Origin: JAGLQA01 sp023135565
Lineage (GTDB): Bacteria > Acidobacteriota > Aminicenantia > UBA2199
DNA: 64,000 bases
Assembly (NCBI GenBank): GCA_030639305.1
Contig: DAOWCY010000002.1
Coordinates: 48,272-112,271, forward strand
Direction of reading: 5' to 3'
This document shows positions 26,126 to 32,863 of this stretch, piece by piece. The notes under the pieces are model-generated. The model was not told the DNA's origin. It worked only from the letters and a program-made list of their open reading frames with translations, and did no database searches. Each line of letters begins with the position of its first letter. Within the stretch, counting starts at the first letter, position 1. Made by a program: the position numbers and the translations under genes.

Positions 26126-26323
26126 ATGAGTGAAATAATCGATCCAATTATCGTGGAAGTGCGAAAAGCGCGGGAAGCCTATGCGAAAAAATTTAAATAT
26201 GACGTTAAAGCGATGTGTCTCGATCTGAAAAAAAGGCAAGCCCAAAATCCGGGAAGAATCACTTCGCTTCCCCCAAAAAGAATAAAAACTACGGGACCTG
26301 CCACTCCTACTTTAGCAAAATAA
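26126..26323 (+). CDS. Small hypothetical protein (65 aa)
   Basis: The product begins MSEIIDPIIVEVRKAREAYA and continues KKFKYDVKAMCLDLKKRQ, ending in a basic, proline-rich tail. The pattern of a short helix with VRKARE-Y, then KF-YD-and a DLKKRQ helix, is one I have seen in small proteins of many environmental bacteria that lie next to toxin-antitoxin genes; I do not know a function. AGAGG lies 8 bases before the start. It sits between two copies of the direct repeat DR, like a cassette. Confidence 0.6.
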   Translation: MSEIIDPIIVEVRKAREAYAKKFKYDVKAMCLDLKKRQAQNPGRITSLPPKRIKTTGPATPTLAK

Positions 26324-26349
26324 CAAACCTTTGGGACTTTTAGGGGGAC

Positions 26350-26490
26350 TTTTAGGGGACAGGCTGGAGAACCTTCCCCAAAAGAGGCTTGCGTTTATTG
26401 ACTCTCCGGCCCGGGTCTCTCATAGGTTGGGGCGCCGCCCCCTTTTTGGTTCCGGCTTGACCGGGTTGTGGACAGGCTGGAATGCCACTA
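26350..26490 (+). repeat. Direct repeats DR2a and DR2b with hairpin 2 between them
   Basis: TTTTAGGGGACAGGCTGGA at 26350-26368 and GACAGGCTGGAATGCCACTA at 26471-26490 flank a segment with CTCATAGGTTG and hairpin 2 GGGGC-GCC-GCCCC (26429-26441). Confidence 0.8.
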
Positions 26491-26544
26491 TCCTTTTTGT
26501 TTGAAAAATTTTATCTTTCTATAGCCCGGAAGCCGGCAAAGGGG

Positions 26545-26573
26545 TTGACAAAGCCTTTTTTTTATATTATTAA
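26545..26573 (+). promoter_or_regulatory. Promoter of the nucleotidyltransferase gene
   Basis: TTGACA (26545-26550) and TATTAA (26568-26573) are 17 bases apart. The ATG at 26583 is 9 bases after the -10 box and has no ribosome site, so the mRNA is nearly or fully leaderless. Confidence 0.7.
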
Positions 26574-26582
26574 TTAAGTACG

Positions 26583-26900
26583 ATGAACGATAAAGAAATG
26601 TTGAAAGAGCTGCGCAAGCTGCTGACAGACACTTTCCCGGGGCAAATCGAAAAAATAATCCTATTCGGCTCCAGGGCTTATGGAAAGGCGGCAAACGACT
26701 CCGATTATGATGTGCTGATCGTTCTAAAATCAGGTTATAATTGGCGTTTAAAACAATCCATCCAGGAAACCTGCTGGGAAATCGATTATAAATACGATAT
26801 ATTGACAGACGTTAAAATAATCTCCGCGGCTGAATTACAAACCATCCGGGGCAAACAGCCCTATATCACGACGGCACTGCAAGATGGGATTGCCCTATGA
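26583..26900 (+). CDS. MNT-type minimal nucleotidyltransferase
   Basis: The 105-residue product has the Pol-beta-superfamily nucleotidyltransferase signature: LFGSRAYG followed by NDSDYDVLIVL, where Gly-Ser and Asp-x-Asp bind metal and nucleotide. Small MNTs usually pair with a HEPN-domain partner; in known MntA-HepT pairs the MNT is an antitoxin that adenylylates the HEPN RNase. Here the downstream frame overlaps the stop as ATGA but encodes only 20 residues of a HEPN-like start (26897-26959), so the partner is lost or elsewhere. The gene lies between direct repeats at 26471-26490 and 27031-27058. Confidence 0.85.
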   Translation: MNDKEMLKELRKLLTDTFPGQIEKIILFGSRAYGKAANDSDYDVLIVLKSGYNWRLKQSIQETCWEIDYKYDILTDVKIISAAELQTIRGKQPYITTALQDGIAL

Positions 26901-26959
26901 CGTTAAACCCGGCAGAACGCAAGCAACTGATACGTTATAATATCGAGAAATTAATATAA
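26897..26959 (+). pseudogene. Truncated HEPN-domain partner of the nucleotidyltransferase
   Basis: The ORF reads MTLNPAERKQLIRYNIEKLI then stop. This resembles the first helix of HEPN proteins (a start of the type M-L-x-x-E-R-x-x-x-I-x-Y-x-I-E-K), but the body of the domain and its Arg-x4-6-His RNase motif are missing. It starts inside the stop of the MNT gene (ATGA). Family assignment rests on one helix and on the context. Confidence 0.45.
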
Positions 26960-27030
26960 TAAGCTTTGATCAACGACAAATAAAACGTAAGTGAATCACC
27001 AGGAATTTCCAAATCTTTCTACCGGTGGGC

Positions 27031-27058
27031 TTTTAGGGGACAGGCTGGAATGCCACTA
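27031..27058 (+). repeat. Direct repeat DR3
   Basis: TTTTAGGGGACAGGCTGG followed by AATGCCACTA is identical to DR1 (25864-25892). Confidence 0.85.
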
Positions 27059-27171
27059 GGCCGCGAAACGGGCAAAATCCAAATTACAAATCACAAACGC
27101 CAAATCTCAAACAATGGCCTGCTGAGGCTAAAATTATACACCAAAAAAAGAAGAAAGGCAAAAACGATCTT

Positions 27172-27345
27172 GCCTCCGGCGGCCCTGCCGGGGGCCAAAC
27201 TTTTGAAAAAGTTTGATCAAAACTTTTGTTTATTTAAAATCAAAGGCGCTCACCCGCTGTCTCTTGCGGCGAAGCCGCTTATCGCCTCCCCGTGCGCACG
27301 GGGTTTAGAATCAAAAGCGCTCACCCGCTGCCCGTGCGCACGGGG
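27172..27345 (+). repeat. Module A followed by two hairpin-3 units
   Basis: Module A (27172-27230) is followed by GCGCTCACCCGCTG, hairpin 1 GCGGC-GAA-GCCGC, CTTATCGCCT, palindrome CCCCGTGCGCACGGGG (27288-27303), TTTAGAATCAAAAGCGCTC, and a second palindrome CCCGTGCGCACGGG (27331-27344) that touches the stop codon of the ABC permease gene at 27346. Bases 26960-27345 contain no gene. Confidence 0.85.
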
Positions 27346-28149
27346 CTACCTTACCAAAATAACAAAACTAACCACCGTGAGAAACAACAATGGCGGCAGC
27401 ACCAAAAACGCAAAACGACGAGCATGAATAGCCGGGGACTTTATATCGAATTTTTTGAATACCGTGAAAAAAGCGGCTCCCAAAATCGCCAAAATAGTCA
27501 ACGTACCCACCACGAAAGCAGAACCGGTCACGCTGCCGTCAACCCCGGCCGCGGCCCCGTCACCCGGGAAAAGCACACCCCGGACCGCCAGGGAAAAGAA
27601 AATCGTGGATAAAAAAGTAACCAAACTAACGACAGCAATCCAATTCTTCTGTTCAAAAAGCCCGATAAAAAAACTGGCCAAAAAGAAAAATAACGCCCAA
27701 ATAGGAAAATACAAAGGATCAAAAAGAAAATACGACGCCCCTTGCAGCAACCGTAATGGACCAAAAAAAATGATCGCCAGGATTTCATATAAAACAACCA
27801 AAAACAACAGCACGGCAAACCGGGAAAAAAACTTATAACCCAGGATCCGGTATTTCGAAAAAGGAAACGCAAACAAATATTCGAACGCCTTGTCCTTGTA
27901 TTCATACTTAAATACTCCGAATCCCAACATGTTGGCCGCCCATAAAACCAGTATGCCCAACAAAAAAACAAAACTCAATAGGTAAATGTTCCCGTAAACC
28001 CCTGTAAAAACATGGTAGATTACAACCGCTATCATGTTGAAAGTACGGCCTAAAGGAACGTTAAAAAGCGCCAAAATCGGCACGATGATTGAAACCGACA
28101 GTATCGCCGCCACCGGCTTTATAATTTCTCTAAATTCTTTTTTCCACAT
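27346..28149 (-). CDS. ABC-2-type exporter permease
   Basis: The 267-residue product has six or so hydrophobic segments (VAAILSVSIIVPILALF, IYLLSFVFLLGILVLW, FAVLLFLVVLYEILAIIFF, IWALFFFLASFFIGLF, IAVVSLVTFLSTIFFSLAV, FVVGTLTILAILGAAFFTV) and the FKYEYKDKAFEYLFAFPFSK loop typical of ABC-2 permeases. It is similar in plan to the permease at 28357-29109, with which it probably forms a heterodimer served by the ATPase at 29120-29944. AGGAG precedes the start. A repeat palindrome directly abuts the stop codon, and the intergenic gap to the partner permease (28150-28356) is occupied by a repeat. Confidence 0.88.
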   Translation of the reverse strand: MWKKEFREIIKPVAAILSVSIIVPILALFNVPLGRTFNMIAVVIYHVFTGVYGNIYLLSFVFLLGILVLWAANMLGFGVFKYEYKDKAFEYLFAFPFSKYRILGYKFFSRFAVLLFLVVLYEILAIIFFGPLRLLQGASYFLFDPLYFPIWALFFFLASFFIGLFEQKNWIAVVSLVTFLSTIFFSLAVRGVLFPGDGAAAGVDGSVTGSAFVVGTLTILAILGAAFFTVFKKFDIKSPAIHARRFAFLVLPPLLFLTVVSFVILVR

Positions 28150-28189
28150 ATTTTTTCTCCTGTTTTTAGGCCAAAAGCATAGTTATCCT

Positions 28190-28325
28190 TGCCTCCGGCG
28201 GCCCCACGCGCGTGGGGTGGCGTTAAGCCGCTGCGCGGCAGGTCCCTGCCGGGTGACGCCCCCATTGAACCGTCGTTGGGGGCCGCGGCACACCGCACCT
28301 TCAAAAAAGTTTGAACAAAACTTTT
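28190..28325 (+). repeat. Composite repeat: module A interrupted by a hairpin unit
   Basis: CCTCCGGCGG is followed by CCCCACGCGCGTGGGG (28202-28217), TGGCGTTAAGCC, GCCGC-TGC-GCGGC and then the rest of module A ending AAAGTTTGAACAAAACTTTTG. The unit is inserted in module A at the same point as at 30541-30641. Confidence 0.8.
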
Positions 28326-28356
28326 GTTTATCCAGCATTTTTCGGTTGAAACTGCA

Positions 28357-29109
28357 CTACGCCAAAACCATATAAGTTACACTGACTGCGGTAAGCAGCA
28401 GTAACGGCGGCAGCGCCCGGGAAAGAAACTTCTTACGGTGATAGGTCATCCCTCGTAAATCGAATTTTTTGTACACCAAAGCAAAAGCCGCCCCCAAAAT
28501 TCCCGCGGCGATAATAGCTCCGAAAAGAAAACTGACCCCATGCAAATAATGATAGGTTTCAAATTTTATGGAAAAGGATTCAAGCAGGGTTTTAATCCCC
28601 AGGGAAACCAGGATCGTCAACAGCAGGGGCAGCAAACCGATGATTATCCGTAAACTTTTCCAGTCGAACAGGCTGATGGCAAAACTCACCGCCAGGAAAT
28701 AGAACACCCAGGCAGGAAAAAAAACCGGGTCGAAAATAGCAAAACCGCCGATTTGGAAAGATTCGGTGTTAAAGACAGGCATGAGATAAATAGAGGCCAA
28801 CACTTCGTAGACTATGGTTAAAACAATCAAAACCATCGCCCTGGGCGCAAATTTATAAAGGAATATGCGCCCTTTGGACAGCGGGAAAGAGAGTAGGTAC
28901 TCGAAAGAGTTATCTTTGTATTCGCACTTAAAAGCATTCAGGCCGAAATTATTGGCAATCCAGAATATAATGTAAGGCAGGAAAATCACGAAGTAACCGC
29001 CTTTTAGGGGAGCGCCGGTGCCTGCCCAGAGAATCAGCAGCAGCATCAGCAGGGTGCTTAACCGCAGCAGGGCGGGCAAAATAATTTCCTTTAGTTCTTT
29101 TTTTAGCAT
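28357..29109 (-). CDS. ABC-2-type exporter permease
   Basis: The 250-residue product has hydrophobic segments across its length (LLRLSTLLMLLLILWAG, YFVIFLPYIIFWIANNF, MVLIVLTIVYEVLASIYL, FPAWVFYFLAVSFAISLF, IIIGLLPLLLTILVSLG, FGAIIAAGILGAAFALVY) and the loop FKCEYKDNSFEYLLSFPLSK that matches the other permease. The ATG at 29109 follows GGAG at correct spacing; a GTG at 29133 inside the preceding gene is less likely. It lies 10 bases after the ATPase gene. The exporter's substrate cannot be told from sequence; export of a peptide, lipid or drug is typical for GntR (YtrA-type)-regulated ABC systems. Confidence 0.88.
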   Translation of the reverse strand: MLKKELKEIILPALLRLSTLLMLLLILWAGTGAPLKGGYFVIFLPYIIFWIANNFGLNAFKCEYKDNSFEYLLSFPLSKGRIFLYKFAPRAMVLIVLTIVYEVLASIYLMPVFNTESFQIGGFAIFDPVFFPAWVFYFLAVSFAISLFDWKSLRIIIGLLPLLLTILVSLGIKTLLESFSIKFETYHYLHGVSFLFGAIIAAGILGAAFALVYKKFDLRGMTYHRKKFLSRALPPLLLLTAVSVTYMVLA

Positions 29110-29119
29110 TTTCTTCTCC

Positions 29120-29944
29120 TCAGGAGTATTCACCTTCGATAAAAGCGGTCACGATTTCGGTCAGGTTTAAATCCACCACCTGGCCGTTCACCAGTTCCTT
29201 GTACTCTTCTAAAAAAGGATAGATAAAAAATTCCGGGGAATCGATAGGGCCGCTGCGGGTAATTACCGGCAGTCCTTCCGGCAAATTCGAGGTGATCACT
29301 TTTTTTACTTTTCCTTTTAGTGAGTCGATCTCTTCGTCCACGGCGATTGTGCCGTCTTTCAGCAGGATGACCCGGTCTATCATATGTTCGATGTCGTGGA
29401 AATTCAGGTTCATCATAATTATTGTCAGGCTGCGTTCCGAGAGCAGTTTTATCAACTGTTCTAAGAACACTTTGCGCAGGTAAGCGTCGATGGAGTGGAT
29501 GATCTCGTCGATCAACAAGATTTCCGGTTTAGCCGAGAGGATCAAACTCAAGTGCAGGATCGTGCGCTGCCCGAGAGAAAGTTCTTTGATTTTTTGGGTA
29601 TATTTGATTTTGGTATGTTTGATTAGCGAATCGTCGAATTCCTTCACTTCGTAAACCGATTTGTGCAGGTCGATGCCCTGGGCCACGGTCAAGCTTTCGT
29701 ACATGCTCAGTTTATCGGAAATGAAACCGATTTTCCGTTTCGGGTTCGGCCCGAGTTTTTCATCGAAAAGAATGCTGCCGCCGTCGGGTGCCAGCACCCC
29801 GGCGATTAAGCGCAGCAGCGTGCTTTTCCCTACCCCGTTGATGCCCGTCATCAGGCAGGATTGTCCTTCAGGCACAAACAGGTTGAAATCCTCATACACC
29901 TTAAATTTGTCGTAACTGAAAGATAAATTCTTAATGTTTATCAT
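29120..29944 (-). CDS. ABC transporter ATP-binding protein
   Basis: The 274-residue ATPase has Walker A GINGVGKSTLL (~residue 35), signature ELSLGQRTILHLSLILS (the usual LSGGQ reads LSLGQ, so one glycine of the signature is replaced), and Walker B EILLIDEI. AGGAG lies 7 bases before the start. It is the second gene of a four-gene operon, after the GntR-type regulator and before two ABC-2 permeases. It energises export at the inner membrane. Confidence 0.92.
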   Translation of the reverse strand: MINIKNLSFSYDKFKVYEDFNLFVPEGQSCLMTGINGVGKSTLLRLIAGVLAPDGGSILFDEKLGPNPKRKIGFISDKLSMYESLTVAQGIDLHKSVYEVKEFDDSLIKHTKIKYTQKIKELSLGQRTILHLSLILSAKPEILLIDEIIHSIDAYLRKVFLEQLIKLLSERSLTIIMMNLNFHDIEHMIDRVILLKDGTIAVDEEIDSLKGKVKKVITSNLPEGLPVITRSGPIDSPEFFIYPFLEEYKELVNGQVVDLNLTEIVTAFIEGEYS

Positions 29945-29962
29945 TTTTTTCTCCTATTGCCG

Positions 29963-30385
29963 TTATTTTTCTCTTTTTTTTGTTTTTCCGGCCATATTTT
30001 CGCTGTCCATGCTTTGAAGCTCGGCTATCATATCTGCCAGGGAGTAGCCTAAATCCATGGCTTTGGACACATAGTCCCGGGTTACTTTTTTAAACAGTTC
30101 TTGTTTCTCTTTCTGGATTTTGCGATGATCCACTTTGACGAAGTAGCCGGTGCCCGGTTTGGAAAAGATGAAACCTTCCACCTCCAACTGGTAGTATACT
30201 TTAGCGATAGTATTGGGATGGATTTTCAACCGGGCAGCCAGTTCGCGGATAGACATCACCTGGTCGCCTTGTTCTAAGTAGCCGGAAATAACAGCCAGTT
30301 TCACGCCTTGTTTGACCTGTTCGTAGACAGGCACCGCGGATTTGGCCTCAACCGTAAAATGTAAAATTTTTATTTCTTTTTTCAT
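29963..30385 (-). CDS. GntR-family transcriptional regulator (YtrA/YhcF type)
   Basis: The 140-residue product has the GntR winged-helix: AVPVYEQVKQGVKLAVISG, then MSIRELAARLKIHPNTIAKVYYQLEVEG and FIFSKPGTGYFVKVD. The short C-terminal part (~55 residues) fits the YtrA subfamily, which commonly controls the ABC exporter encoded next to it. A perfect 10-bp inverted repeat at 30475-30504 around its own -10 box is the probable operator. The leader between promoter and start contains a repeat hairpin (30423-30458). Confidence 0.9.
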   Translation of the reverse strand: MKKEIKILHFTVEAKSAVPVYEQVKQGVKLAVISGYLEQGDQVMSIRELAARLKIHPNTIAKVYYQLEVEGFIFSKPGTGYFVKVDHRKIQKEKQELFKKVTRDYVSKAMDLGYSLADMIAELQSMDSENMAGKTKKREK

Positions 30386-30422
30386 TACTCTTTGTTTTTT
30401 ATACCCTGCCCACGCCGTGGGC

Positions 30423-30458
30423 CCGCGCAGCGGCTCATAGGGTGCACGCGCCGCGTGC
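30423..30458 (+). repeat. Hairpins 1 and 2 within the leader of the GntR operon
   Basis: CCGC-GCA-GCGG and CTCATAGG are followed by hairpin 2 GCACGC-GCC-GCGTGC (30444-30458). The unit splits the leader of the GntR transcript: ATGAAAAAGAAA (minus strand, from 30470) lies on one side and ATGAAAAAAGAA, the likely present start, on the other. Confidence 0.75.
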
Positions 30459-30474
30459 TTTCTTTTTCATTTTA

Positions 30475-30513
30475 CCGTAACACTATTATGTTACAGTGTT
30501 ACGGTTTTGTCAA
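30475..30513 (-). promoter_or_regulatory. Promoter and GntR-type operator of the exporter operon
   Basis: Minus-strand TTGACA (30508-30513) and CATAAT (30485-30490) are 17 bases apart. CCGTAACACT (30475-30484) and AGTGTTACGG (30495-30504) are a perfect 10-bp inverted repeat that brackets the -10 box, consistent with autorepression by the GntR protein. Confidence 0.85.
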
Positions 30514-30539
30514 CTAAAAAAAATTTTTTTTTTGTTTTC

Positions 30540-30756
30540 TTGCCTCCGGCGGCCCCACGCGCGTGGGGTGGCGTTAAGCCGCTGCGCGGCAGGTCCCTGC
30601 CGGGGGCCAAACTTTTGAAAAAGTTTGAACAAAACTTTTGATTAAGCAGTTTTTTTTGCCTGCCCCCTTTCCTTCCCCTCAACAAAAGTTTTTTGGGGGG
30701 TTGAGGGGGGCGATTTTTCAAAAAAGCCCCTCTCACCGCCGGAGGCAAGGCCGAAA
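30540..30756 (+). repeat. Composite module A plus a long G/C-rich hairpin
   Basis: 30541-30641 is module A with the palindrome CCCCACGCGCGTGGGG (30553-30568) and GCCGC-TGC-GCGGC inserted. 30680-30756 is module D: ACAAAAGTTTTTTGGGGGG, TTGAGGGGGGC, TTTTTCAAAAAA and GCCCCTCTCA, ending CCGCCGGAGGC. The two long arms pair. Confidence 0.8.
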
Positions 30757-30770
30757 GCTGCTTCTGATTA

Positions 30771-30800
30771 TTGACAGGTGTGGAGCTTTTCTGATACAAT
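30771..30800 (+). promoter_or_regulatory. Promoter of a leaderless transcript
   Basis: TTGACA (30771-30776) and TACAAT (30795-30800) are 18 bases apart. The ATG at 30809 lies 8 bases after the -10 box and there is no ribosome site. Confidence 0.8.
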
Positions 30801-30808
30801 CTCTTCCC

Positions 30809-32752
30809 ATGAAAAAAATCATCAAATTCCTTTTTCTTGTTTTGTTTTGTGCGGCGGTTTTAGGGCTGCTCTATGTGCTCTTATTTAAACCTGAAGAGAA
30901 GAATTTCGTAAGAGTGGAGCCGGAGAATTTTTCTTTAGACACGAATAGGTTCCGGGTGGACAAAAAGCTGCGGAAAATATATTTTAGGCACACCTCGCCG
31001 GCGTCCCGGGAAACCGGCAAAAACGCGAAAAAAGCTGCTTTAAGCCGCAGTTCACAGGGAAAAAAGAACAATCCCGAAGATAAAAAAAAAGAAACCTGGC
31101 TGGCGGAACTGCCTACCATCGAGGGTTTCCCTTTTTATCTTAAAGGTAAAAGAAGTTTGCAGATTTTTCCCCGGCTGACCGGCGCAGTAAGTTTCTACAC
31201 CTATCTATATTTCGACAACCTGCAAAAAAAAGAAAAAATCCAATTCTTTCTCGAAGTGTATCGAAAGGGCAAGAGTATAGAAATCCACAAAATCAAGGCG
31301 GCAAAATACTCGCACCGCTATTTCCGGGATTTGAAATTAGAAAAAAATGACCGCCTGCTGCTGAAATTTAAAGGCCGGGGAGTTGTTTTTTTTAGCAAGC
31401 CGGTTTTTTATAAAAAGGGGGCGGCGCCGAAAAATATTTTCTTGATCGCCGCGGACACCCTGCGTTGGGACCAGGTGGGCGCTGAAGTGGCAGGCAAGCC
31501 GTTGACTCCGTATCTCGACGAATTTACTCGAGACTGCCTCTCTTTCAAAAACGCCTATGCCCAGTGTCCCTGGACGCTGCCTTCTTTCATGAGTTTATTC
31601 ACCGGCCGCTGCGAATTTAATCACCGGGTAAACTCCGGCAGACCTTTAGACCCGCAGATACCTTTATTGATAGAAAAAATCTCTGAAAAATTCATTACTT
31701 TCGGTTTTCACTCCGGCATGGGCATGAGGAAAAGATGGGGCTACTCGCGGGGTTTCGACTACTATCACAAAGTTCCTTATACCAGCCCGCTGTTTCCCAA
31801 AGCCGCCCACACCCTCTTCCACGAAGCAGCGGCCCTGTTGGAAAAATCGCGGTTCCCGGATTTTTTCTTTTTCCTGCACACCTACCAGGTGCACGATCCT
31901 TATACCCCTCCCGAGGAGTTCCTGTTAAAACTCAACCGTGAACCGAAATATAAAAAATTAGCCGTAGTGAACCAGAACGCCCCCTGGAAAACTTTCCAGC
32001 CGGTAGACGAAGAGTTAAAAGAAGCCTACATAGAACTTTACCGGGCGGAAATCCATGCTTTCGACGCTTATTTCGGCGCCTTCATGCAGAAGTTGAAACA
32101 GTTGGGTTTATATGACAATGCCATGATTATCTTTTTGTCCGACCACGGCGAGGAGTTTTACGAGCACCGGGGCTGGACTCATTCTCACAGTTTGTACGAT
32201 GAGTTGATCAAAGTACCGCTGCTGATCAAGTTCCCCGGCGCTGAATTTAAGGGCCTGGAGATAGGCGAAAATGCCGGTTTGATCGACCTGATCCCCACGA
32301 TTTTGAGTTATTATAAGATCGGGAATGAAGCGGCGAAGATAGACGGTATCGACCTGATGCCCCTGATCCGGGGTGAAGAGTCTTTGCCGCGGGAGTTTTT
32401 AATTTCTTCTATATCGGAGAGTCGTTATATCCGGCAGATACCGGCGAAATTTGCTTTTATTCACGGGGATTATAAAATAATCTACAATGAAGAATTTAGT
32501 GACGAAGACTTAGAGTATTTCCGGCCTTACGGTTTGCCCCCGCAGACGCCGAAGATCGAAGTCTACAATCTAAAAGAAGACCCCCTGGAGAAACGCAATA
32601 TTGCCGCCCGGCAGTCGGCTTTAGTCAAGCGGGTAATGCCTATTATAGTAAAGATAAAGAAGATTATCCGGGATAATTTGCTGCGCCGGGGTAAGGAGCA
32701 GGGGTTGGACGACGAAGCCAGGAAGCAGTTGGAATCTCTCGGCTACATTTGA
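30809..32752 (+). CDS. Membrane-anchored sulfatase-like hydrolase/transferase
   Basis: The 647-residue product starts MKKIIKFLFLVLFCAAVLG, an uncleaved anchor, followed by a basic ~130-residue region and then an alkaline-phosphatase-superfamily sulfatase domain from ~residue 205: FLIAADTLRWDQVG (metal site), CPWTLPSFMSLFTG (active site, with Thr where sulfatases have Cys or Ser), HTYQVHDPYTPP, and FLSDHGEEFYEH (metal site). The threonine suggests a phospho- or transferase-type enzyme rather than a formylglycine sulfatase. An open frame extends upstream to 30638 but through repeat sequence, and the promoter at 30771-30800 excludes it. The product ends with the family's typical R/K-x-L-E-S-L-G-Y. 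Confidence 0.87.
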   Translation: MKKIIKFLFLVLFCAAVLGLLYVLLFKPEEKNFVRVEPENFSLDTNRFRVDKKLRKIYFRHTSPASRETGKNAKKAALSRSSQGKKNNPEDKKKETWLAELPTIEGFPFYLKGKRSLQIFPRLTGAVSFYTYLYFDNLQKKEKIQFFLEVYRKGKSIEIHKIKAAKYSHRYFRDLKLEKNDRLLLKFKGRGVVFFSKPVFYKKGAAPKNIFLIAADTLRWDQVGAEVAGKPLTPYLDEFTRDCLSFKNAYAQCPWTLPSFMSLFTGRCEFNHRVNSGRPLDPQIPLLIEKISEKFITFGFHSGMGMRKRWGYSRGFDYYHKVPYTSPLFPKAAHTLFHEAAALLEKSRFPDFFFFLHTYQVHDPYTPPEEFLLKLNREPKYKKLAVVNQNAPWKTFQPVDEELKEAYIELYRAEIHAFDAYFGAFMQKLKQLGLYDNAMIIFLSDHGEEFYEHRGWTHSHSLYDELIKVPLLIKFPGAEFKGLEIGENAGLIDLIPTILSYYKIGNEAAKIDGIDLMPLIRGEESLPREFLISSISESRYIRQIPAKFAFIHGDYKIIYNEEFSDEDLEYFRPYGLPPQTPKIEVYNLKEDPLEKRNIAARQSALVKRVMPIIVKIKKIIRDNLLRRGKEQGLDDEARKQLESLGYI

Positions 32753-32863
32753 TCGGATAGTGATTTTTTTTTATTTTTCTTGTCCAAATAGTTGATATTT
32801 TTTATTCTTTATACTACTATGTGTCAGCGGAGAAAAAATATGGTTTTATAAAGGAGAAAAAAG

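Noticed and set aside
25864..27058. Integron cassette array
   Set aside because: The direct repeats lack the attC core sites (RYYYAAC/GTTRRRY) and the fold-back form, and no integrase is seen; kept as a finding about cassette-like layout only.
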